Notes: a model not told the origin generated them from the letters alone. A DNA stretch of 64,000 bases from Flavobacterium sp. 11 (GCF_002754315.1 NZ_PEFE01000001.1:124001-188000), one strand, 5' to 3'. Shown: positions 10,076 to 19,905, counted from the stretch's first letter. Made by a program: numbers and translations.

Positions 10076-10390
10076 TCCGCTGAAGAATACGTAAAAAGGA
10101 AAGCTGTTTGAGCGCAGCGAAATCAAAGATTTGTGAATACAAATTAAAATAGTAACGCATGAACAGTTCTTTTCTTTTAGACTCGAGCCGAAGGCGAACA
10201 GAGCAAAGCTAATTCGAAAACTAATTTGACCGACGAGGGAGTAAAGACTTGAAATCGAAGATTCATGAATACAAAAAAAAAAATAACCCATGAATATTTT
10301 TTTGTTTCTTTTTTGATCAAGACAAATCGAAGATTCAGCGAGCACCACTTACAATAAAATTAAGTGAGCTAAAAAAGAAAATTAGTAAAT
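10076..10390. repeat. Dispersed intergenic repeat modules between neuB and neuC
   Basis: The 560-bp gap 9925-10487 has no credible gene. It carries modules seen again at 38.0-39.3 kb. From 10248 runs CTTGAAATCGAAGATTCATG followed by an A-rich tract and AATAACCCATGAATATTTTT. From 10315 runs ATCAAGACAAATCGAAGATT, matching 38813. A short hairpin GCC-gaa-GGC at 10187-10195 in a TCGA...GAAC context resembles the hairpin of the 113-bp repeats further on. A near-palindrome CACTTACAATAAAATTAAGTG follows. The repeats split the nonulosonate genes into neuB and neuC-neuA-asnB blocks. Confidence 0.7.
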
Positions 10391-10487
10391 CATAATTTTT
10401 TACATTGAAAAAAACGTTAATGGTTGCTATTTTTAAACCTAAACAAAAATTATACTTTCAAAACTAAGTGACTTGCTTTAAAAACCT

Positions 10488-11507
10488 TTATTTAAACAAG
10501 TCCCCCTCATTCAAAAAATCCCATTGATTCAAATCCCTATTCAAAACCTTCCCAATTAATTCTTGAAATCGCAGAGCGTCAACCCCAAACCCTTTTGGTT
10601 TTTTAGCTTCTAAGTCATCAAAAGTAATAACATGATTTTTAGGTAATTTTTTATTGACTGCCAATGATTTTTCAAAAATTTGTTTGAGTTCCGAAAAATT
10701 AGCATTGTTGTTTTTATCAATAGGATGCGACAAAGCGGCACTTATATCTCGAACAGCAAGAACCAAATCCCTGGTTTCTGAAATGGTCAAGGAAGATTTG
10801 GAGTCCGGCCCAAAAAGCTGCCGATCAAAAACCACATGAAATTCCAAGATACTGGCTCCCAAAGCGGTAGCAGCAACACAAGTTGCTATTTTGGCGGAAT
10901 GATCCGAGAAACCTACTGAAACTCCATAGCGTTCTTTCAATTCTTGAATGACATTCAAACCATATTGTTCGGGTTGTGTAGGATAAGAGGTAGTACATTG
11001 CAGAATAGAAAAGCTGACGTTTCTTTCTTTTAGAAAAGATACAGCATTGTCCAATTCTTCATAAGAACTCATTCCCGAAGACAAAATTACGGACTTCCCC
11101 GTTTGGGCAATTTTTTCCAGTAGCAAGAAATTATTGACTTCCCCCGAACCTATTTTGTATTGTTCCACACCCATTTCTTCCAGCCAATCGACCGCCAAAT
11201 TACTGAAGGGCGAACAAATAAAATCAAGTCCCAAACCCTCGCAATGTTGTTTGATACCCTTCCATTGTTCGAGTGTAAAACCCATTCGTTTCCAATAATC
11301 AAATCGGGTTTCGTCCTCCAACGAGAATTGAACCCTGAAAGGTTCGTACTCACTGCTTTCGGCTTCGGCGATATGCATTTGAAACTTAACAGCATCAACA
11401 CCAGTTTGCGCAATGGCATCGATATAAGAATATAATATTCCTAAACTGCCTTCATGAGCCTGGCCAATTTCGGCAATGATATAAGGGGATGATTTCGTTG
11501 ATGACAT
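10488..11507 (-). CDS. neuB: N-acetylneuraminate/legionaminate synthase
   Basis: 339 aa. The NeuB TIM-barrel begins YIIAEIGQAHEGSLG and continues with DAVKFQMH, DFICSPFSNLAVDWLEEMGV, YKIGSGEVNN, VILSSGMSS, ILQCTTSYPT and VGFSDHSA. A C-terminal antifreeze-like (SAF) domain of about 60 residues starts near KSLAVNKKLPKNHVITFDDL. It condenses phosphoenolpyruvate with the 2-epimerised amino sugar to give a nonulosonic acid. It is the first of the three pathway genes in transcription order and is separated from neuC by a repeat-filled gap, so it may be transcribed at a different level. Confidence 0.92.
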   Translation of the reverse strand: MSSTKSSPYIIAEIGQAHEGSLGILYSYIDAIAQTGVDAVKFQMHIAEAESSEYEPFRVQFSLEDETRFDYWKRMGFTLEQWKGIKQHCEGLGLDFICSPFSNLAVDWLEEMGVEQYKIGSGEVNNFLLLEKIAQTGKSVILSSGMSSYEELDNAVSFLKERNVSFSILQCTTSYPTQPEQYGLNVIQELKERYGVSVGFSDHSAKIATCVAATALGASILEFHVVFDRQLFGPDSKSSLTISETRDLVLAVRDISAALSHPIDKNNNANFSELKQIFEKSLAVNKKLPKNHVITFDDLEAKKPKGFGVDALRFQELIGKVLNRDLNQWDFLNEGDLFK

Positions 11508-11691
11508 AATTCGATTTAGTTCTTTATCCTATCAAAAATAGCTATTATTTCTGGTTTCCAATAGAATAAGCTAAAGGTTCTAAAATAAATAATTCGATAA
11601 AAAAAATGAAAATAAAAATTAAATAATTAAACTTCTTATTTTTCAGGCTTGATCTATGGTTAAGAATTATTATAAAATCAAACGTAAATTT

Positions 11692-12576
11692 TTAAAACTT
11701 CAAACTCTTTAAATTTCTAATTTTTTTTATTAATGATTGTTCAACTGGATTTCTATATTTCAATACTCTAGGCAAATACAATGTTACTTCTGGAATAGTC
11801 TTAAAATATATTTTAAAACATTGAATATCCGTTAAAGCGTATTTTCTAAAGTTATGCCAGTACAACTTCATAATTCTACCTAATGGAAAGGGATAATAGA
11901 CTAAAAAATAGTAGGTGGTGTTTTTCAATTGATTTCCAAATCTAAAATAATTTTGCCCAGCATTTTTTCGGGCTTCTTTATCAACCCGATGATTTACTTT
12001 GATTGTATTGGAATACAATATGTCAAACCCATTAGCCATAACTTCAATGGCAACACAAGATTCTTCTCCATAAATATCGATCCAAACCGGAAAACCATTC
12101 GTAGCTTCATATGCCTTTTTCCGAATGGCAAAACCACAACCAATAAAATCATTAGTATAATATTCCACTTCTGGAGATTCAGATTGAGACAGTGCATCCA
12201 CATTTGAAGTATAAATCCCTTTTATTTCTTGAAAAGCTATGATGCCAACATCAGAATATTTATTAAAAAGTGTGATGGTTTTATCTATAAAATCAGTATT
12301 TAAAGGATGTGCATCATCATCAAGACCAATCAAGAATTGGCCTTGTGCTTTGGGATACAAACGATGTCTGGCAGCCGAAGCACCAATATTTTTCTCGGAG
12401 GAATACCACCTCACCCAATTCATTTTATCCTTTAAAACGAAAGAATCATCCGTACAGCCATCCAAAAAAACCAATACTTCGTGAATGGAGAAATCAATTA
12501 TTTTTTTAAGAATCGTTAGTGTAAACTCTAATTCTGTTTTTCTATTTTTGGAAACTATCAGTACTGATGCTTTCAT
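11692..12576 (-). CDS. Glycosyltransferase family 2 protein
   Basis: 294 aa, GT-A fold. The N-terminus ASVLIVSKNRKTELEFTLTI and the acidic metal/nucleotide motif FLIGLDDDAHPLN (about residue 85) are those of GT2 inverting enzymes. IDIYGEESCVAIEVMANG in the second half is the usual ExD-like acceptor region. No signal peptide or membrane segment is clear. It sits in the transferase run of the operon, 185 bp upstream of neuB. Donor sugar unknown. Confidence 0.87.
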   Translation of the reverse strand: MKASVLIVSKNRKTELEFTLTILKKIIDFSIHEVLVFLDGCTDDSFVLKDKMNWVRWYSSEKNIGASAARHRLYPKAQGQFLIGLDDDAHPLNTDFIDKTITLFNKYSDVGIIAFQEIKGIYTSNVDALSQSESPEVEYYTNDFIGCGFAIRKKAYEATNGFPVWIDIYGEESCVAIEVMANGFDILYSNTIKVNHRVDKEARKNAGQNYFRFGNQLKNTTYYFLVYYPFPLGRIMKLYWHNFRKYALTDIQCFKIYFKTIPEVTLYLPRVLKYRNPVEQSLIKKIRNLKSLKF

Positions 12577-12599
12577 GAAAATTTCATTTAATAAAAAGA

Positions 12600-13820
12600 T
12601 TATTTACTATTATTCGATTCTGATAATATTTTATCCAAACTCTCCTTAAATTTTTTATCACTAAAATAATCCCCAAACGGATATACAAACTCATTCGAAC
12701 TTAATCTATTAATAATAAGATTTTCTAATTTTCGTTTAATTTCTTCCTTATCATTAGAACTTGCAATATATTGATAGTCTGTTATTATCCTTCTCATTTC
12801 ACTCCTTTCTGGCGAAATAGAAAGTATTGGTTTTTTTAATGCTGCTAAAAAAGGTGCTTTACCAACTAATATATTACAAAAAAGCGGGCCGTTTTCTAAA
12901 ATTATTAAAATATCAGCTTCATACTTTTGTTCATAACAGGAATTAGAAAAATTTAAGGTGTCTAATACAACAATGTTCTTGCTCTTTGAAAATTTTTCTA
13001 CCAACCTCTTATTTTCCATTCCTTTTAAACGCAAAACAAATTCTGTATTTTCTTTATATAAAATATTATCATTTACTAATTCTTGATAAGCATCCAGTAG
13101 ATTATCAACATTCCTTCCAAACATTATTGCGCCATGATATGAAATAGTCACTTTATTATTCTTTTTTAAAACAGTTGAAGTATCCGATAAATCAAAAACA
13201 CTTTCGCTATATTGATGTGGAAGCGTGTAGATTTTTTTTCTTGAACCATATAAATATTGCATGTCTTCTGACAGAAAATTGGCAGAGCTCACACAAGATT
13301 TAGCCTGTGTGATAACTTTGTACATATTTTTTAATTTAAAAAGTTCCAATCCCGTTAATGTACATTTTGAACCCGCATACCAAAAAAGAGGATAAGGGTC
13401 GTGAAAATTAACAATTGCTTTTTTAAGTATGGGTAAATCTTTAGCTCCTAAAATCGTTTCATGATCTATTCCTGCACTTCTGATAAAAATATGATCATAT
13501 TTTTGATGATCTACTTTTGCTATATAGGAACCATATACTTTATGAATATGACTCACTGCTAATGAAACATTAAATAACCTCCAAAATACTTTATTAGCCC
13601 ATTTTGTAAAAAGGGGTATTTTGAGATTTAAAACATGTGTTTCAATAGAATTAATAGGTAATAAATGGAGTTGATCGTCACTGTAATTATGTTTAAGATA
13701 CAAAACATCAATGATTGAATCAGGATAATTAATTCTTAATTTAGATAAAAAAGATCGTGAAACAATACCTTCGCTTGTTCCTGAAACCCTTAAATCTTGG
13801 ACAATTATTAAAAATTTCAT
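12600..13820 (-). CDS. Probable GT-B glycosyltransferase
   Basis: 406 aa. MKFLIIVQDLRVSGTSEGIV at the start and KVTISYHGAIMFGRNVDNLL, FVLRLKGMENKRLVEKF and ADILIILENG in the second half follow the GT4-type layout. The E-x7-E signature is weak: the position carries ILVGKAPFLAALKKPIL instead. Cytoplasmic by lack of signal peptide. Its neighbours on both sides are GT2 enzymes, so a role in assembling the repeat unit is likely. The weak signature means the exact family is uncertain. Confidence 0.72.
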   Translation of the reverse strand: MKFLIIVQDLRVSGTSEGIVSRSFLSKLRINYPDSIIDVLYLKHNYSDDQLHLLPINSIETHVLNLKIPLFTKWANKVFWRLFNVSLAVSHIHKVYGSYIAKVDHQKYDHIFIRSAGIDHETILGAKDLPILKKAIVNFHDPYPLFWYAGSKCTLTGLELFKLKNMYKVITQAKSCVSSANFLSEDMQYLYGSRKKIYTLPHQYSESVFDLSDTSTVLKKNNKVTISYHGAIMFGRNVDNLLDAYQELVNDNILYKENTEFVLRLKGMENKRLVEKFSKSKNIVVLDTLNFSNSCYEQKYEADILIILENGPLFCNILVGKAPFLAALKKPILSISPERSEMRRIITDYQYIASSNDKEEIKRKLENLIINRLSSNEFVYPFGDYFSDKKFKESLDKILSESNNSK

Positions 13821-14041
13821 TGGTTTTTGTATATTTTTTTAAATTTATTATAAATTGGCAATTTTGATAACCTCAAAACATATGAAAACGAGCATTATTT
13901 TTTTGTACATTCCATTTTTTAATAATAAATTATAATATATATAATTATTATTTTTCAATCCTTATTATTAATCCCTTTGTTCTTAAAACATAATTACATT
14001 TATTTAAAAATTGACATTATTATTCACAAGTTTTTTAAATT

Positions 14042-14977
14042 TCATATTGACTTAATTTTGAATCTTTTCATGGTATGATATAGCTTTAACCTTAAAGGCA
14101 ATGCTGTGTAGAAAAATTGCCATTTAAATCTTTCAAATTTAGGTAATTCAAGCACTCCTAAAATTTTTTCATATAAATTAAACTCTTTAAAATCTAATGA
14201 AAATGCTATAAAATAACGTTTTAAAGAGTAGGAAAGCAGTTGTTTTTCCTTCAGATTTTTCACTACCAATAAAATAGCTTCTGCATAAGATTTCCTCGTG
14301 ACTTTTTCACGACAATTAAACGCTCCTGTTAATGAATTAGAATGTTTCCGTCCATAAAACAAACATTTATCTATTGAAATTCCTCTCAAACCCGATGATA
14401 CAATTCGTGAATATAGCTCCCATTCTTCGGCATACATTAATTGTTCCGCAAACCTATTATTTTTAAAACATTCTTTTTTCCACATTACGGAAGTACAGAT
14501 AAATTGCAGCTCATTTTTAAGTATTTTTTCAATATCATTTTGATCTATGTAAAAAGAAGTATATGTTTTTGAATAATCAAAATTATAGTCAAAATCATCA
14601 AAAAAAACATTACGCATATACCTGCAAAATGAAATATCATTTCCAGATAATTCATGCACACACAATTCTAAATTTTGAGGATGCGGTATATCATCATCAT
14701 CAAAAAATATAATATAATCTCCCTTAGCTAAATCCAATCCCATATTACGACATCCTGGCCCTTTTAAATAAGAATCAGTACGTTTAAAATAATGAAATCT
14801 AAAGTCTTTTTCCAGAATTGGAGTAATAACTTCTTTTGTATTATCTGTTCCGCCGTCATCGATGATTAGACATTCCCAATCTTCAAAAGTTTGAATTTGT
14901 ATGGATTGCAATGTTTCTAAAATAAAATGTGCTCTATTGTAGGTCGCCATAATAATTGTCACTTTTGGAAAAATCAT
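14042..14977 (-). CDS. Glycosyltransferase family 2 protein
   Basis: 311 aa. It opens with KVTIIMATYNRAHFILETLQ, then LIIDDGGTDNTKEVI and the metal-binding GDYIIFFDDDDIPHPQN, the standard GT2 order. The second half carries MYAEEWELYSRIVSSGLRG, matching the catalytic-base region. No transmembrane segment is evident. The flanking gaps (221 and 102 bp) are extremely AT-rich and hold no gene. Confidence 0.88.
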   Translation of the reverse strand: MIFPKVTIIMATYNRAHFILETLQSIQIQTFEDWECLIIDDGGTDNTKEVITPILEKDFRFHYFKRTDSYLKGPGCRNMGLDLAKGDYIIFFDDDDIPHPQNLELCVHELSGNDISFCRYMRNVFFDDFDYNFDYSKTYTSFYIDQNDIEKILKNELQFICTSVMWKKECFKNNRFAEQLMYAEEWELYSRIVSSGLRGISIDKCLFYGRKHSNSLTGAFNCREKVTRKSYAEAILLVVKNLKEKQLLSYSLKRYFIAFSLDFKEFNLYEKILGVLELPKFERFKWQFFYTALPLRLKLYHTMKRFKIKSI

Positions 14978-15079
14978 ATTTTGAAAGATTTAATTCTATT
15001 TATATATAGATTATCATTATTTTAGGAATATTGAATTTGCATAGCTGCTATGGGAGTTTGAAACAAATTTCTATTATGC

Positions 15080-16021
15080 TCATTTTATACCTTTTTTAAT
15101 AAATCTGTCAAAGGCCTTTCTATATCCTTTTTTTAACCAATCTACATCAAAATATTTCAAAGAAAAAAATAGTATAAAAAAAAACTCTGAAATCTTCAAA
15201 TTTCTTGTTTTTCTAATTTCAGCCATATACCTCCTCAACAACCTAAGCCTCTGATTTTTATCATAATAACCTAATTTATGTTTAACTATAAATTTAAAGA
15301 ATTCAATTTCCGATACATTTTTTATTAAAATATTATCTTGTCTACCAGAAATATTAACAGATGACAACCTAAAAAAAACTACGCTTTCATTTATTGTAAA
15401 AATAGGTTTATTATCCGAAAAATCAAGCCATGCACGATCATCACTGGCCCAAGCTAAGGGATAATCATAAAAACCGTGTTTTAAATAGGATGCTTTGGAA
15501 AAAATATATTCAGACAATGAGCTTCTTGTCATTTTGTCAAATTTTCTATAAAAGGAGTCTGTTGCTTTCTCCCAAACCGGATGAACAAAAATATCAGGAA
15601 CGCTTATCAATTTTTCGAAAATTTTTTTACTAGCAAAACGAACCACATTTGAACTTCCATTAAACACATTGTAATTTTCATACCAAGACGCCACAACCGA
15701 AGACCCTAATAAATCATCATCGCCTAAAATCATAATCCATTCTTCCTCTTTTGAAAGAGCAATACATCTATCCCATTGACTTACCAAAGATTTTTTTCCT
15801 ATATTTTCTTCAAATCTATGATAAATAAAATTAAATTTCCCTTCGTATTTTTCCAATAAATCTTTCGGACTTTCGGGACTGGCATCATCACCAATATACA
15901 CTTTAAAATATTTATACGTTTGATTCGATAAAGACTCTAGCGTTTCTTCAAAAAAAGTGAGTTTGTAATATGGGATTACTATTGCCAGCATTAAATAACT
16001 TTTTTTATCAAAATTTTCCAA
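15080..16021 (-). CDS. Glycosyltransferase family 2 protein
   Basis: Up to 313 aa. The ATG at 15991 (MLAIVIPYYKLTFFEETLES) is the more likely start because it overlaps the upstream stop as TAATG and begins exactly at the first GT-A strand, giving 303 aa. VYIGDDASPESP and WIMILGDDDLLGSS are the nucleotide- and metal-binding motifs. WASDDRAWLDFSDNKP lies in the acceptor/base region. Its very basic C-terminal tail (KKGYRKAFDRFIKKGIK) may touch the membrane. Donor unknown. Confidence 0.86.
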   Translation of the reverse strand: MENFDKKSYLMLAIVIPYYKLTFFEETLESLSNQTYKYFKVYIGDDASPESPKDLLEKYEGKFNFIYHRFEENIGKKSLVSQWDRCIALSKEEEWIMILGDDDLLGSSVVASWYENYNVFNGSSNVVRFASKKIFEKLISVPDIFVHPVWEKATDSFYRKFDKMTRSSLSEYIFSKASYLKHGFYDYPLAWASDDRAWLDFSDNKPIFTINESVVFFRLSSVNISGRQDNILIKNVSEIEFFKFIVKHKLGYYDKNQRLRLLRRYMAEIRKTRNLKISEFFFILFFSLKYFDVDWLKKGYRKAFDRFIKKGIK

Positions 16022-16839
16022 AAAACAATATGGAACTTTAAAAATGGGTTAATTAAAAATAGTTTAATCCAATATCTGCTTGCAATTAATCGCTCTTGAA
16101 ATAATAATGATTGATTGATAAACTTCTTTACATTTATAATTTCTAAATCTTTTGACTGTGGAACACTATCAACTTTCAATGGCAAAATACTTTCATATAA
16201 TTTATGAATCTTCGAAGTAGATTTTATCCACTCCTTATTTATTTTGCCAATTGAAAAATGTTCGATCAGGATTTGATTAGTTACAACAACTTTATATCCT
16301 CTTTTTTTATATTCAAATGAAATATTTAAATCATAATTATGAAATCCTTTCATCGATTTATGAAAATCAATTCTAGCTTCTTTTCTCGACACCATAAAAA
16401 CACCATCTATAACGACAACTTCTTCAATGGTTTTTTCATCAAAACCGTAGTCCCATGTTTCCTTGTCTTTATTTTTAAAGTGTTGAATAATAAAAGTATA
16501 ATTCTCCCCTTCATTACAATCCCACCACACCGAAGGCATTTTTGTTTTAGTCTTCGCGCCTGCTACACCCAACAACCCAATTTTTTTATTTTCACTAAAA
16601 ATACGTTGAATAATACTACCCCACCCTTCAGTATGAAAAAGAATATCGTCGTGAATAAAACATAAGTAATCTCCAGTACTCTTTTCTATTCCTAAATTAT
16701 AAGCTTCAAAAATGGAATATTTATTTTCCGTATTATCAATTATAATTAATTCATATTCACAACCAGTAGTTTTCTCAATGTTTATTGATAATTCCTCTGA
16801 AATAGTCTTTTCCCGTGAACAAATTATAATGGAGAGCAT
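15991..16839 (-). CDS. GT2-like glycosyltransferase
   Basis: 282 aa. LSIIICSREKTISEELSINI, then YELIIIDNTENKYSIFEAYN and the DXD-like GDYLCFIHDDILFHTEGW show a GT-A nucleotide-diphospho-sugar transferase. The pattern resembles GT2 variants that begin with an IIICS strand. It is 5 bp after an FkbM-type gene and is coupled by TAATG to the next GT2 gene. Substrate unknown. Confidence 0.82.
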   Translation of the reverse strand: MLSIIICSREKTISEELSINIEKTTGCEYELIIIDNTENKYSIFEAYNLGIEKSTGDYLCFIHDDILFHTEGWGSIIQRIFSENKKIGLLGVAGAKTKTKMPSVWWDCNEGENYTFIIQHFKNKDKETWDYGFDEKTIEEVVVIDGVFMVSRKEARIDFHKSMKGFHNYDLNISFEYKKRGYKVVVTNQILIEHFSIGKINKEWIKSTSKIHKLYESILPLKVDSVPQSKDLEIINVKKFINQSLLFQERLIASRYWIKLFLINPFLKFHIVFWKILIKKVI

Positions 16840-16844
16840 CTTTT

Positions 16845-17627
16845 TTAAATTTTATAAGCAAATATATTTATGGCCATATCAAACTTTTCGCACACAAGTT
16901 TACTATCAACAAATGGTTTGTTCCTTGAAAAAGATTGTTTTAAATGATACCTAAAGCCTTGTCGCTTTAAAATGTTTAATAAATCATCTAAATGCTGCTC
17001 TTCATCATAAAAACTATGGTATTCCACAAAAATATGATTTATATTATATAACATACTTTCACAATCCTGTAAAACAGTATATTCTGAACCCTCAATATCA
17101 ATTTTTAACATTTCAATTGGTCTATTCAGAAAATTTCGTAGTCTTATCGCTTTAATAATTTGGGGAGTTTGGTTGTTGTATTCTATTCCAATGCGTCCCC
17201 CTAAACCATTATCTGTGTAAAATCTTAATTCTGTTTCTTCCTTCCAAACAGCCTTCTTATATAATTCAACATTCTTTATACATTGTGAGTGGATGTTTTT
17301 TTCTAAAAAAGGCAACACGGCATTGTCTGGCTCAAAAGCTATAATTTCAGCATTGGGAAATCTTTTTGAAAAAAATAAAATGCTTAAACCCATATTTGCA
17401 CCACAATCAATAATTATTGGTTTACTACTGTTTGTTTTAAATTCATATATATTTTGTTCAAAAATCTCTTTGAAAGTATTATAAAAGGCCAATCCATGAT
17501 GATAATTAAAGTCTTTTTTAAATAGTTTAATTTTACCTTCTGCCTTTCCTTTTGAATCAAAAAGGGCTCTTTGAAAAATTGCATCTTTTAAGAAATATTT
17601 GAACATCTTTCTAAATAATCTCTTCAT
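16845..17627 (-). CDS. FkbM-family methyltransferase
   Basis: 260 aa. The S-adenosylmethionine site is visible as IIIDCGANMGLSILFFSKRF followed by AEIIAFEPDNAVLPFLEKNI. The FkbM signature LKIDIEGSEYTVLQDCE lies around residues 175-190. Such enzymes in polysaccharide loci usually O-methylate a sugar hydroxyl, often capping a chain or decorating a residue. No signal peptide. It lies between two glycosyltransferase genes with short gaps. The methylated position is unknown. Confidence 0.88.
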   Translation of the reverse strand: MKRLFRKMFKYFLKDAIFQRALFDSKGKAEGKIKLFKKDFNYHHGLAFYNTFKEIFEQNIYEFKTNSSKPIIIDCGANMGLSILFFSKRFPNAEIIAFEPDNAVLPFLEKNIHSQCIKNVELYKKAVWKEETELRFYTDNGLGGRIGIEYNNQTPQIIKAIRLRNFLNRPIEMLKIDIEGSEYTVLQDCESMLYNINHIFVEYHSFYDEEQHLDDLLNILKRQGFRYHLKQSFSRNKPFVDSKLVCEKFDMAINIFAYKI

Positions 17628-17709
17628 TTTGAATATTTTTTTAATTAAAATATACTTTATTTTTTAAAATATGCAATAGCAAAATATCTTTTACAAACTG
17701 CTTCACTAT

Positions 17710-18528
17710 TTAAAATAATTCTTTGTTTTTTAAATTACCCTTATTATCTATCCTCCATGCACTTGATTCATTACATGTTTCAAAATAATAAACTTGCTCC
17801 TCAGACAAATTTTCAGCATTAAGATACCATCCACCATGCCTAACCTGATACGGCTTATTTGTCCTAATAGCGCTTAAAAAACCTTTTTCAGCATACTGAT
17901 AATTAGGCCTATACAAAGCAAAAGTGGTGTCTAATTCAGCCAGATAATCTCCATTTTTATTGATTTTTTTCCAGTATTTTTCCTCCCATTTAATTATCTT
18001 CCATTTATTTGGATTACAGTCGGGTAAATCATCAATTTTTAAACTAAATCCAACTTTTGTAATATTATTATTTCTGTTTAATATTCTTCTAAAATGTAAA
18101 ATGAAATCTTCTGGGCAAAACTCATCAGGAACTATGTCTGCATCAGTAACAACATAATATCCTTTTGAATATTTATTAAACAATTCTTTATTTTTCCAAA
18201 AAACCAAATGACCGTAATTTTCATTCAAGAGATGCAGTTTTACTGAATCCTTAATTGTTTCAAAATACTCTAATAACGGCTTATACGTTGAATTGTTATC
18301 TAAGATTACAATGTTACTGTAGTTCTTTTCCTTTAAAAAATCAATCAATTTCCTTAAATAATGTAATTGATTAAAACTTATGATAATTATTGGGATTTCT
18401 TTTGGATTCTTCAATTGTTGTCTTAATATAGAATTAGAACAGGTATTGAAGTAAGTTTTAATCAAAAACCGAATATATACCGCTTTTTTAATTATTTTAC
18501 GTTTTTGCTTGTATAAATAATATTTCAT
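17710..18528 (-). CDS. GT-A glycosyltransferase
   Basis: 272 aa. A strongly basic N-terminus is followed by IPIIIISFNQLHYLRKLIDF, IVILDNNSTYKPLLEYFE and YYVVTDADIVPDEFCPED. The TDAD motif near residue 130 is the metal-binding site. The ending is rich in asparagine and lysine (RIDNKGNLKNKELF). The family resembles Bacteroidetes transferases of about 270 residues annotated as GT2-like. Cytoplasmic or peripheral. Substrate unknown. Confidence 0.8.
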   Translation of the reverse strand: MKYYLYKQKRKIIKKAVYIRFLIKTYFNTCSNSILRQQLKNPKEIPIIIISFNQLHYLRKLIDFLKEKNYSNIVILDNNSTYKPLLEYFETIKDSVKLHLLNENYGHLVFWKNKELFNKYSKGYYVVTDADIVPDEFCPEDFILHFRRILNRNNNITKVGFSLKIDDLPDCNPNKWKIIKWEEKYWKKINKNGDYLAELDTTFALYRPNYQYAEKGFLSAIRTNKPYQVRHGGWYLNAENLSEEQVYYFETCNESSAWRIDNKGNLKNKELF

Positions 18529-18624
18529 GATTTTTGTTTAAAAAACTACAATTCAAAAATATTTAAAATTTTAAGTTGTAATATTAATCTACATAATTTT
18601 ATTATTAAAATTTGTTGTCTTTAT

Positions 18625-18777
18625 TTAAATTTTAGCTGTATTATCCGTCCTTTCATAATCAACTTTAACACCTCTCCAGACAAAAACAGGTTTGGCTGCG
18701 AAGCTGTCGAGCATGTCTTGAATAAGATTCAGCCTATTAAAAATTAAAATCATTATGGAGTTTAGTACATTGTTCAT
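18625..18777 (-). pseudogene. Possible fragment of a sugar-transferase gene
   Basis: A 50-codon frame starts 3 bp after the WbsX stop and begins MNNVLNSIMILIFNRLNLIQ. The ILIFNRxxLxxxxLDxF pattern resembles the first strand and helix of Bacteroidetes GT-A transferases that start with LIFNRPDLT. The frame then ends without a DXD motif. It may be the decayed start of a lost transferase, or chance. Nothing else is seen in the gap 18529-18780. Confidence 0.25.
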
Positions 18778-18780
18778 TTT

Positions 18781-19905
18781 TTACAATAATTTATCTTTAA
18801 CATTTTTGATGACTTCTAAAAACTGATGTCCATATTTCCTGTCCGGCTCCAAATAATTCCCTTCAGCCCATTCATTCCAAGATTTAATAATTATAAATGG
18901 CGGATTATTTTGGTTCTCTTTTAATTTCTCAACTGATTTTTGTAAATGAATTTGCCATGCCTTCGGATTTGCATTTTTGAATATTAATGATGTTTGCCCG
19001 CTTCGTGCAGAATTATCCCAATTAGGAAAAACACAGGATATGTATTTTTGATTGGGATAATTAATTTCTAAAGAGGCAACCCCTTTTTGATAATCTAAAA
19101 TCAATGGTTTTAAACGTTTACCCACAACATCAGAGTATCCTACCAAAGTCAGTATTCTTAATTCTAGTTTTCCTAAAAAGGAATCTCTAGAAAAATATAA
19201 TTTCTGATTGTACCTAATTTTAACAAAAGTGTCTAAACCAACCACTCCATTGATGTTATCATTCAAAAGCGTCTCATCAGAATTACTATTTCCGGTAGCA
19301 ATAAAATAAATGCCATCAAAACAATTTTTTATAGCGAGCTCATTAAATGTAGATATAAAAATAGCTAAATCTGGAATATCATCCATTCTATAAACGTGAA
19401 ACATAGGTCTATTCCCTACCTTAATGTAGCGTTCATCTTTAAAGAAAGGTAATAGATAATTAAAATAAGTGATATATCCTTCAATTCCTTGATAGGTCTG
19501 GTCTATTAAAACATCTTGATTCTCTAATCCATGCCATATTCCTCTCCAAGCTTCATTAGCCCAACAAAAACAAAATGGAATCCTTATAGATTTATTTTTT
19601 AGCATCATTTCTGCTGGTTTCGCCAATAACATTTTCCCGTCACCAAACCAATATTGATAATATATAAAACCATCAATACCATATTCTAACGCTAATTCAG
19701 ATTGCGCCTCTTGTACTTCAGGCACTCGCAAATCATAAAAACCCAAATCTGCAGGCAAAATTGGCTGATAATGTCCTTTAAATAAGGGTTTCGCCTTGGT
19801 AACATTAGTCCATTCAGTAAATCCTTTGCCCCACCACAAATCATTTTCAGGAATAGGATGATATTGAGGAAGGTAATAAGCCAAGAATTTTATTTTATTT
19901 TTCAT
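18781..19905 (-). CDS. WbsX-type (GH99-like domain) glycan biosynthesis protein
   Basis: 374 aa. It matches the WbsX/GH99-like family: IKFLAYYLPQYHPIPENDLW, WWGKGFTEWTNVTKAKPLF and LPADLGFYDLRVPEVQ near the start, FCFCWANEAWRGIW in the middle, and IIKSWNEWAEGNYLEPDRKY near the end. WbsX proteins occur in O-antigen and capsule loci and are treated as glycosyltransferases, although the fold is that of GH99 endo-hydrolases. It overlaps the preceding homologue by 11 bp. Whether it transfers sugar or trims chains is unproven. Confidence 0.87.
   Translation of the reverse strand: MKNKIKFLAYYLPQYHPIPENDLWWGKGFTEWTNVTKAKPLFKGHYQPILPADLGFYDLRVPEVQEAQSELALEYGIDGFIYYQYWFGDGKMLLAKPAEMMLKNKSIRIPFCFCWANEAWRGIWHGLENQDVLIDQTYQGIEGYITYFNYLLPFFKDERYIKVGNRPMFHVYRMDDIPDLAIFISTFNELAIKNCFDGIYFIATGNSNSDETLLNDNINGVVGLDTFVKIRYNQKLYFSRDSFLGKLELRILTLVGYSDVVGKRLKPLILDYQKGVASLEINYPNQKYISCVFPNWDNSARSGQTSLIFKNANPKAWQIHLQKSVEKLKENQNNPPFIIIKSWNEWAEGNYLEPDRKYGHQFLEVIKNVKDKLL

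Noticed and set aside
10070..10348. 92-codon open frame on the minus strand between neuB and neuC
   Set aside because: It lies entirely in dispersed repeat modules that recur at 38-39 kb, with low-complexity Ser/Phe composition and no domain. The repeats explain the open frame.
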